A DNA stretch of 64,000 nt from Actinomycetes bacterium (GTDB lineage: Bacteria > Actinomycetota > Acidimicrobiia > Acidimicrobiales > JAJYXR01), in assembly GCA_021801795.1 (NCBI GenBank), contig JAJYXR010000030.1, positions 1-64,000 of the forward strand, read 5' to 3'. The notes under the pieces were generated by a model. That model had not been told where the DNA came from. It made no database searches and worked only from the letters and a program-made list of their open reading frames with translations. Within the stretch, counting starts at the first letter, position 1; each line of letters opens with the position of its first letter. This document shows positions 57,664 through 64,000 of this stretch, one piece after another. A program made the translations under genes and the position numbers.

Positions 57664-59186
57664 GGCAGAGTGCCGGTCGGGTCGCCGGAGTCATACGACG
57701 GCGCTGCCTCGGCTTCGAGCGCGCTGAGGGACCGGAGACGTTCGATGGCCGCCCGGCGCAGCTCCAGCGCCGAGGTGATGGTGCGGATCGCACCTCGGTC
57801 AGGGGGAACGATGCCGAGTATGCCGGGCACGTTCAGATATCCCGAGAGGAATGCCCGCCGGTTACGGCGCTCCCAGGCCTCTGCAAGCTTCGTGGTCCCG
57901 CGCTCGTCGGCAGGATCGTGCCCGCCGGCAGCTGCGGCGGCCAGCGTGCTCAAGCACCACAGCATGGTGGCCACGTCCTGAAGGGGCGATGCCGTGCTGG
58001 TGGCATCCAGCTCCTGACCTGCGGTGGTCTCCGGTGCAGGAATGCCCGGTAACACCCTCCCCTCGGCAGCGGCATCCGGCCACATGAGATCCCAGACGTA
58101 CCAACCCTGCTCTGTCCGGCACACCCGACCGAGGTGCAGATCTCCGTGAACCCGTATCTCGGTGCACGGGAAGGGCAGCGCACGCATGGCTTCGAGCATT
58201 GCCACCACGTCGGGACGATCAGCTAGGTCTGGTTCCGCGAGAGACACCGCCGAGCTCACCGACTGGGCCCATGACGCGGGATTACCGGCTCGTCTCCCGA
58301 ACGCGCTGTCGAGAGCCAGGTGCATCCGCGCGGTCATGGTCCCGAGAGCTCCGGCCTCCGATGCGAAGTCCCCCCCTGCCTCGGCAGGGTCGCATCCTGC
58401 CTCGTAGAGGTCGCGTAGCGAGGCCTCTGCGACTGCCGTACCGGGCGACGCGCCGGATAGCTGCTCCTGGACGAGGCCGAGATCCCAGGAGCGGTGCCGC
58501 CAGCGGGCGAGAGGCGCCGGTATGTGGTTGAAGCCAGCCTCGTCGAGAGCCACCAGTAGCTCCACGCCTGGGTTCGGCCCATCGCAGAGGGTATGGAAGA
58601 TGGTGAGCACATAGCTGTCACCTGCTGCCAGCCGTGTGGAGGAGGGATCCGTCCCCATCAGCCTCACATAGGGCACCTGCTCGGCGGAAGATGGCATGAC
58701 CTCCTCGACGAGCCACAGGGCGATCTCCGCATCGCAGAGCGCGTCCACCGCCACTGCCAGGCCGTGGCCGTCCTCGTAGAGACCCAGCACCGGGTCACTC
58801 GCCCCGGCCAGGAGGTGTACCTCATCTCCGGGGGAACGCAGGCCGATGGCCAGATGCAAGGTGGACCCGTTCACTGTGGCTACCACATCGAGCAACCCCG
58901 GACGGCCGCTTCGCAGGACCTGCACCTCCTGGACCTCGACCGAGGCTTCCGAGGGCTCCAGCGCAGCGGGCTCGTAGCCGTGCCTGGCCAGGCCATCGGC
59001 ACCTGTGGGTCCGAACGCGCCGTCACCAGTCGCAGGCACCCGCCTGCTGAGGCGCTGCGCCAGGACAGCCACCAGGCCGGCCAGTGACCGCTCCTGAGCC
59101 GGATCCCCCTGGCGCGGGCCGCTGGAGGGCGCTCGGACATCTCCCCGGCCGGACCCAGATACGCCGCCGGGCGCAGAGACGCTCAC
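57660..59186 (-). CDS. Maltokinase-like protein with altered catalytic loop
   Basis: 508 residues from GTG 59186, which overlaps the treS stop as GTGA and has GGAGGGG upstream. In the treS-linked trehalose pathway Mak phosphorylates maltose to maltose-1-phosphate. The C-terminal kinase lobe has RVHGDLHLGRVC (about residue 345, the catalytic Asp), but the expected DFEGEP metal motif reads YVWDLMWPDAAAEGR: the Asp is kept and Phe-Glu-Gly-Glu is lost. DSPLRDVAGML is seen as ASPLQDVATMLW. The N-terminal 110 residues are Gly/Ser/Arg-rich. Either a diverged kinase or a regulatory partner. Confidence 0.7.
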   Translation of the reverse strand: MSVSAPGGVSGSGRGDVRAPSSGPRQGDPAQERSLAGLVAVLAQRLSRRVPATGDGAFGPTGADGLARHGYEPAALEPSEASVEVQEVQVLRSGRPGLLDVVATVNGSTLHLAIGLRSPGDEVHLLAGASDPVLGLYEDGHGLAVAVDALCDAEIALWLVEEVMPSSAEQVPYVRLMGTDPSSTRLAAGDSYVLTIFHTLCDGPNPGVELLVALDEAGFNHIPAPLARWRHRSWDLGLVQEQLSGASPGTAVAEASLRDLYEAGCDPAEAGGDFASEAGALGTMTARMHLALDSAFGRRAGNPASWAQSVSSAVSLAEPDLADRPDVVAMLEAMRALPFPCTEIRVHGDLHLGRVCRTEQGWYVWDLMWPDAAAEGRVLPGIPAPETTAGQELDATSTASPLQDVATMLWCLSTLAAAAAGGHDPADERGTTKLAEAWERRNRRAFLSGYLNVPGILGIVPPDRGAIRTITSALELRRAAIERLRSLSALEAEAAPSYDSGDPTGTLP

Positions 59187-60979
59187 CCGCGCCCCTCCAG
59201 GAACACCGATGGCAGCGGCGCGACGGCGGCAGTGACGTCGCCGTCGAAGGCCGGAGGGGACCCGTCGGGATCCACCTCGCTGTCGAGTGACTCGGAACCT
59301 ACGAGGTCGAACCAGTAGTACCCGTATGGCCCCAGCGTCACTCCATAGGATCCTTCCCCCACGACAGGGAACGGTACCCGACCCAGCACCTCCATGGGAA
59401 CCCGCCCTGCCCACCTTCCGAGCTCGAGCCAGGCCGGCTGGGCAAACCTGCTGAGATTATGGACACAGAGCACGGGGTTCACCTCCGCCGCACCAGCATC
59501 GTGCGAATCGTCGAGGCGGACGTATGCAAGGACCGACGGGTTAGGGCACTGGACCTGCTCCATTGCCCCGGTACCGAACACCGGGTACTGCCGTCGAGCC
59601 TGGAGCATCCTGCGGATCCAGTGCAGCAACGAGGTCGGCTTGCGCTGCTCGGCCTCCACGTTCAGGGCCTGGTAGCCGTAGACGGGATCCATCACCGGCG
59701 GCAGGTACAGCTGGGCGAAGTCCGCCCTCGAGAACCCTCCGTTACGATCCGGGCTCCACTGCATCGGGGTGCGCACCGAGTCCCGATCACCCAGGTAGAG
59801 GTTGTCCCCCATGAGCAGCTCGTCACCGTAGTAGATGACAGGACTGCCTGGAAGGCTGAACACCAGTGCATAGAGCAGCTCCGCCAGACGCCTGTCGCCG
59901 TCGAGCAGGGGTGCAAGCCGCCTGCCTATGCCCATGTGCCGCGACATCCTGGGATCCTTCACGTACTCCCTGACCATGTAGTCGCGCTCTTCCTCCGAGA
60001 CCTTCTCCAGGGTTAGCTCGTCGTGGTTCCGCAGGAAGATGGCCCATTGGCAGCCCTCGGGGATGTCCGGGGTCTGTGCCAGTATCTCGGTGATAGGGAA
60101 ACGCTGCTCGCGGCGAACAGCCATGAACAGCCGCGGCATCAGGGGGAAGTGGAAGCACATGTGGCACTCGTCGCCATCCCCGAAGTAGTCGACCAGGTCG
60201 GTGGGCCACTGGTTCGCCTCGGCCAGAAGTACCCGACCTGGGTAGGCAGCCTCCACCTCCTTCCGGATGCGCTGGAGCAACGCGTGGGTCTCGGGCAAGT
60301 TCTCGCCGGTGGTCCCGTCGCGCTGGTAGAGGTAGGGAACCGCGTCGAGCCTGAAGCCGTCCAGCCCGATGTCCAGCCAGAACCTGACCACCTCGAGCAT
60401 CGCCTCCACCACCTCGGGGTTCTCGTAGTTCAGGTCGGGCTGGTGGGAGTAGAAGCGGTGCCAGTAGTACTGAGAGCGCTGGGCATCGAAACACCAGTTC
60501 GAGGTCTCCACATCGACGAACACCACACGTGCCTCGGGCCAGCGCGCGTCGTCGTCGTTCCAGACGTACCAGTCGGCCTTCGGGTTCTCACGCGACGACC
60601 TCGACTCGACGAACCAGGGGTGCTGGTCGCTGGTGTGGTTCAGCACCAGGTCCCCTATCACCCGGATCTGGCGCCGGTGCGCATCCTCGAGGAGGGCAAC
60701 GAGGTCCCCGACGGTGCCGAGGTCAGGGTGGACGCTGAAGAAGTCGCTAATGTCGTAGCCGGAATCTCTGAGCGGAGACGGGTAGAAGGGCAGCAGCCAG
60801 ATACAATCGATCCCCAACCACTCCAGGTAGTCGAGCTTCGCGCGAAGACCCGCCAGATCCCCTATGCCGTCACCGTCGGAGTCGTAGAAGCCACGAACCG
60901 GCAACTCGTAGAAAACCGCCCGGCGATACCACGCCGGGTCGTCACCCGATGCCAGGAGCTGATCAGCTGTCGGTTCCAC
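59183..60979 (-). CDS. treS: Trehalose synthase (maltose alpha-D-glucosyltransferase)
   Basis: 598 residues, GH13. It interconverts maltose and trehalose. The barrel has VFYELPVRGFYDSDGDGIGDLAGL, GDLVLNHTSDQHPWF, the nucleophile Asp in GFRLDAVPYL (about 210), the acid/base Glu in LLAEANQWP (about 253) and the transition-state Asp in FLRNHDELT (about 319); MGIGRRLAPLLDGDRR is typical of TreS. First gene of treS-maltokinase-like-pfkA. The glgE and glgB genes of the GlgE pathway are not in the window. The next gene upstream is 127 bp away. Confidence 0.96.
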   Translation of the reverse strand: MEPTADQLLASGDDPAWYRRAVFYELPVRGFYDSDGDGIGDLAGLRAKLDYLEWLGIDCIWLLPFYPSPLRDSGYDISDFFSVHPDLGTVGDLVALLEDAHRRQIRVIGDLVLNHTSDQHPWFVESRSSRENPKADWYVWNDDDARWPEARVVFVDVETSNWCFDAQRSQYYWHRFYSHQPDLNYENPEVVEAMLEVVRFWLDIGLDGFRLDAVPYLYQRDGTTGENLPETHALLQRIRKEVEAAYPGRVLLAEANQWPTDLVDYFGDGDECHMCFHFPLMPRLFMAVRREQRFPITEILAQTPDIPEGCQWAIFLRNHDELTLEKVSEEERDYMVREYVKDPRMSRHMGIGRRLAPLLDGDRRLAELLYALVFSLPGSPVIYYGDELLMGDNLYLGDRDSVRTPMQWSPDRNGGFSRADFAQLYLPPVMDPVYGYQALNVEAEQRKPTSLLHWIRRMLQARRQYPVFGTGAMEQVQCPNPSVLAYVRLDDSHDAGAAEVNPVLCVHNLSRFAQPAWLELGRWAGRVPMEVLGRVPFPVVGEGSYGVTLGPYGYYWFDLVGSESLDSEVDPDGSPPAFDGDVTAAVAPLPSVFLEGRG

Positions 60980-61106
60980 CTAGCCAGGGTCGCGCCGGAT
61001 CGACCTCAGCGCCAGCCGGGAACCGCGCGCCAGGTCTGGCAGATCATGGAGCGCCGCTGTCTCGATCGCAGGCTCGGGCGCAGAGCACCCCCAGCAGGCA
61101 CGGGGA

Positions 61107-62240
61107 TCAGTCGACAGAGCTGAGCGGGCAGTGATTCTGCGGGTTGCCCGCAGAGGAGGACGCTAGCTGGTAGGGCCCCAGAAGGTTGCCCACGTGGCTG
61201 AAGAAGACCACCTGGGCGCTCCACTGGACCCCGCCGCAGACCTCCCAGTAGGGAGACCCTGTCGGCGCGTCTACTCCTGCCGACACCCCTATGGAGGGCC
61301 CCACCCCTGCGTTCAGGCCTGGGGGACCGACCTGGAGCCACAGCGGTGACACCACCGCAGCCGTCTGGGTGCCGTTCAGCGTGAGCGGCAGGGTGCCCAG
61401 CCCGAAGCAGCTCGGAAGGTTCGCCAGGTCCGTCGAGGCATCCCCTGCAGGACAGGTGAGCGTCGAGGAGTCGTCGATGATCTTACCGTCGACCACGCCT
61501 GCGGAGAAGGTCCACTTCGCGTTCACCGTGAGGCTCACCGGCACCGGGATGGTCACCGAGGGAACTATGCGAACGTAGACGTCCAGGCCGTAGGGGAGCC
61601 CGAGGGGAAGCGGGACCTCCACCGTGTGGCTGACCCTGGCGTCGAAGGTCACCTCGACGTGGGACACGTTGACCGAACCGCTGGTGAGGAAGGCTACCGG
61701 GAACCCGAAGGCACCCTTCGTCACGCCCAGGTTCCCCGAGACCGCCACGGTGCCGCCGGTGGCACTCAGCACCACGCTGCCACCACCGAATATCGGGACG
61801 TTCAGGTTCTGGATGTTCACCGGGACCGTCACCGCGAGCGAGTTACTGCTCAAGTAGTAGTAGCCCGGGGCGCATCCCGCGAGGAAGGACACACAGCCTG
61901 TGGTCGAGGTGCCCGATGGGGTGACCACCTTTACCACCACCCCGTCCGCCGCCGACGATGCCGGCACCTGGTGGACCACCAACTCCGAAGAGGACACCAC
62001 GCTGATGTCCGAGGTCTGCACAGATCCGAACTCGACAGCCGTCGCCCCGGTGAAGCCCGAGCCGTCGATGGTGACAGAGCCGCCACCGGCCATGGGGCCG
62101 CTGTCGGGGGACACCGAGCTGACAGTGGGACCAGATGAGCCACCGCCGAAGGGCCACCCTGGTATGACGCATGCACCCAGCACTATGGCGAGCGCGGGCA
62201 GGACTGCCGCCACACCCAACCTCTCCCAACGTCCGCGCAT
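61107..62240 (-). CDS. Secreted lipoprotein with IPT/TIG domain
   Basis: 377 residues from ATG 62240 (GGGGGG 6 nt upstream; the frame is open to 62273). The signal peptide ends IVLGAC. An IPT/TIG Ig-like domain follows (about residues 35-115: PTVSSVSPDSGPMAGGGSVTIDGSGFTGATAVEFGS, VVKVVTPSGTST). The remaining 260 residues are beta-rich with regular hydrophobic alternation and four Cys; no family recognised. A surface adhesion or polysaccharide-binding role is possible. It lies between treS and meaB on the same strand. Confidence 0.75.
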   Translation of the reverse strand: MRGRWERLGVAAVLPALAIVLGACVIPGWPFGGGSSGPTVSSVSPDSGPMAGGGSVTIDGSGFTGATAVEFGSVQTSDISVVSSSELVVHQVPASSAADGVVVKVVTPSGTSTTGCVSFLAGCAPGYYYLSSNSLAVTVPVNIQNLNVPIFGGGSVVLSATGGTVAVSGNLGVTKGAFGFPVAFLTSGSVNVSHVEVTFDARVSHTVEVPLPLGLPYGLDVYVRIVPSVTIPVPVSLTVNAKWTFSAGVVDGKIIDDSSTLTCPAGDASTDLANLPSCFGLGTLPLTLNGTQTAAVVSPLWLQVGPPGLNAGVGPSIGVSAGVDAPTGSPYWEVCGGVQWSAQVVFFSHVGNLLGPYQLASSSAGNPQNHCPLSSVD

Positions 62241-62350
62241 GCCATTCCCCCCTCTGGGCCATGTCAACACCACGGCCCCAACGCTAAAACGACACCCGGC
62301 AGCACTGCCGCCGCTTTACGTGGTTAGCGTAGCACAGCGCGCCAAAGATG

Positions 62351-63448
62351 TCACCTGGAGCGGTCGTCCTCGCCTCCTGGTCCTCTGATCAGGGCTTCCT
62401 CCAGCAACTGCTGTGCGGCTCCATAGGGATCGATCCTGCCTGCAGCCAGCTCGGCCAGGAGCCCCGCGTGCTCAGGGCTACCCAGGATCTTCGTCACCCG
62501 CTCCTCGACACGCGCGCCGAGCACCTTCATGAGCTCCCGCTCTGCCCTCAGGCGCCTCCTCGTCTCCAGGCGCCCCTCCGAGCCGAGGAACTCACGGTGA
62601 CGCTCTATCTCGCCGAAGAGCTCCTGGAGACCTTCCCCGTTCGACGCCGAGGTCTCTACCACTGGGGGCCGCCAGGCACCCCCGGGTCCCAGGTCGAGCA
62701 TCTGCTCCAGGTCACGCCGGGTCTCCCGTGCGCCCGGGCGATCTGCCTTGTTCACCACGAACACATCGGCCACCTCCAGCAGGCCAGCCTTAGATGCCTG
62801 CACCGCGTCGCCCCATCCCGGGTTCACCACCACCACCGTCGTGTCCGTAGCGGAAGCCACCTCTACCTCCACCTGGCCCACCCCGACCGTCTCCACGAAC
62901 ACCATCCCGAAGCCCGCGGCTCCGAGAACCCTCACAGCCTCCGGCACGGCGACAGCCAGGCCCCCGAGCTGGCCACGGGTAGCCATCGAGCGGATGAAGA
63001 CGCCATCGTCGAGTGCGTGGCCCTGCATGCGGACACGGTCACCCAGGATCGCACCACCGCTGAAGGGAGAGGACGGGTCCACCGCGAGGACACCCACCGA
63101 TGCCTCCGTGGAGCTGCGAGCAAGAGCCACCAGGCGGTCGGTAAGCGTCGACTTGCCAGCACCCGGAGCCCCTGTGATCCCCACGGTCGCCGGCTCGCTG
63201 CCAACCGAATAAGCCAGGGCAGCTACCTCGCGCCCAGCCCCACCAGAGCGCTCCACCAGCGTGAGCAGCCGGGCCAGGGCGAGGCGATCACCCGAACGCG
63301 CTGCCTCGAAGAGGGCTCCAGGTGGCTGGGCCACCCGGGTCACGCTGGTGCCGACCCGATATCCCCCGCCCTCGGGTCCTGACCCGCCTACGTCAGCGTG
63401 AGATCCCCCTGTGCTGGATACGTCTGGGTCTTCGATAGATCCGTTCAT
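62351..63448 (-). CDS. meaB: MeaB/ArgK-family P-loop GTPase
   Basis: 365 residues. MeaB protects and reloads methylmalonyl-CoA mutase. The Walker A is GAPGAGKST (93-101), then VLAVDPSSPFSGGAILGDRVRM, MATRGQLGGLA, FVETVGVGQVEVEVA and the NKADRPGA base-specificity motif. The dimerisation arm is at the C-terminus. The mutase genes are not in the window. The first 35 residues are low-complexity. Some relatives serve isobutyryl-CoA mutase instead. Confidence 0.93.
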   Translation of the reverse strand: MNGSIEDPDVSSTGGSHADVGGSGPEGGGYRVGTSVTRVAQPPGALFEAARSGDRLALARLLTLVERSGGAGREVAALAYSVGSEPATVGITGAPGAGKSTLTDRLVALARSSTEASVGVLAVDPSSPFSGGAILGDRVRMQGHALDDGVFIRSMATRGQLGGLAVAVPEAVRVLGAAGFGMVFVETVGVGQVEVEVASATDTTVVVVNPGWGDAVQASKAGLLEVADVFVVNKADRPGARETRRDLEQMLDLGPGGAWRPPVVETSASNGEGLQELFGEIERHREFLGSEGRLETRRRLRAERELMKVLGARVEERVTKILGSPEHAGLLAELAAGRIDPYGAAQQLLEEALIRGPGGEDDRSR

Positions 63449-63477
63449 GGTGCCAGCCGAGCGTAGCCCGACGACCC

Positions 63478-63547
63478 GGCTGGCCCGACCCGGCTGGCCC
63501 GATCAGGCTGGCCCGATCAGGCTGGCCCGACCCGGCTGGCCCGATCA
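63478..63547 (-). repeat. 14-bp tandem repeat, five copies, carrying the murA stop
   Basis: Minus-strand units TGATCGGGCCAGCC (three copies) and GGGTCGGGCCAGCC (two). The first copy begins exactly at the TGA stop of murA. The period equals that of the repeat at 11937, and both units begin TGA(C/T)CGGGC. Confidence 0.95.
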
Positions 63548-64000
63548 GGCACGCCTGATGGTGGCACCGAGCGAGCGCAGGGCTCCTCCGAGGTCTTCGT
63601 AGCCGCGATCGACGTGGTCTACGCCCGACACCACGGTCTCGTCCTCCGCAGCCATCCCGGCCAGCACGAGGGCGGCTCCTGCGCGCAGGTCCGGAGCGCG
63701 TACCTGGGCGCCGGAGAGGCGAGGCACCCCCCGCACCACCGCGTGATGCCCCTCGGTGGATATGTCGGCGCCCATCCGGCGCAACTCGTCGACGTAGCGG
63801 AAGCGGCCGGAGAAGAGATTCTCCGACACGATCCCCACGCCGTCGGCCACCGAGAGCATGGTTACCAGGAAGGGCTTGTAGTCGGTGGCAACTCCAGGGT
63901 AGGGAAGGGTGGCGATGTCCACGCTCCTCGGCCTGCCATCGGAGCGCACCCTCAACCCTTCGCTCGACTGGGTCACGAAGACGCCCATGTCACCTAGCTT
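63545..64000 (-). CDS. murA: UDP-N-acetylglucosamine 1-carboxyvinyltransferase, C-terminal part
   Basis: The 151 C-terminal residues of MurA; the 5' end is beyond the right edge. MurA transfers enolpyruvate to UDP-GlcNAc, the first step of peptidoglycan synthesis. Recognisable blocks are TLPYPGVATDYKPFLVTMLSVADG, ENLFSGRFRYVDELRRMGADI, VPRLSGAQVRAPDLRAGAALVLAGMAAEDETVV and HVDRGYEDLGGALRSLGA. The fosfomycin-site Cys loop is in the missing part. It is followed at 96 bp by meaB on the same strand. Confidence 0.95.
   Translation of the reverse strand, partial: KLGDMGVFVTQSSEGLRVRSDGRPRSVDIATLPYPGVATDYKPFLVTMLSVADGVGIVSENLFSGRFRYVDELRRMGADISTEGHHAVVRGVPRLSGAQVRAPDLRAGAALVLAGMAAEDETVVSGVDHVDRGYEDLGGALRSLGATIRRA

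Overview
The window is 64 kb of GC-rich chromosomal DNA from an actinobacterium. The features that point to the class Acidimicrobiia or a near relative are: the mfd / PpiC-lipoprotein / pth / rplY neighbourhood, the actinobacterial long form of SerA and mycobacterial-type SerC, a PASTA-domain kinase, an M23-like family that has lost its zinc ligands, DUF4349- and DUF5666-like proteins, and candidate leaderless transcripts. The class assignment is inference; the phylum is well supported. I saw no tRNA, rRNA, CRISPR array, prophage or insertion sequence. Both window edges cut genes: a DUF222/HNH-like gene on the left and murA on the right.

Layout. 0-7 kb: housekeeping genes on the minus strand (PpiC-like foldase lipoprotein, mfd, pth, rplY) and a plus-strand peroxiredoxin. 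7-23 kb: accessory cell-surface region with a DMT transporter, two GT2 glycosyltransferase genes, three secreted proteins or lipoproteins (one a lysozyme-like domain followed by seven 55-residue Cys-pair repeats), an M23-like protein, a Tat-exported GH2 glycosidase, a ClC channel and a 2-hydroxyacid dehydrogenase. 23-41 kb: amino-acid biosynthesis (leuA with a coupled haloalkane dehalogenase, serA, an aspartate-type aminotransferase, serC, ilvBNC with typA, ilvD), interrupted by an ECF sigma / zinc anti-sigma operon. 41-45 kb: gatCAB with an esterase. 45-55 kb: SCP2 protein, MFS exporter, SDR, PASTA kinase, ligA, mnmA and cysteine desulfurase. 55-64 kb: galT, a treS-maltokinase-like-pfkA operon, an IPT/TIG lipoprotein, meaB and partial murA.

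The clearest regulatory finding is a pair of transcription attenuators. leuA is preceded by a 17-residue leader peptide with three consecutive Leu codons, ilvBNC by a leader ending AVVRVVLVT. Each is followed by a terminator hairpin, and each has a promoter placing the start of transcription 2-3 nt from the leader ATG. Branched-chain amino-acid synthesis is therefore probably controlled by ribosome stalling, and the dehalogenase (behind leuA) and typA (behind ilvC) are carried under the same control.

The least familiar pattern is a set of short tandem repeats at gene boundaries. At four unrelated genes (lipoprotein at 11.9 kb, dehydrogenase at 22.9 kb, gatB, murA) the stop codon lies inside a repeat unit of 14, 22, 8 and 14 bp. 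None of these lengths is divisible by three, so the repeated stops fall in all reading frames. Repeats inside coding sequence (gatA, ligA) have 15-bp units instead.
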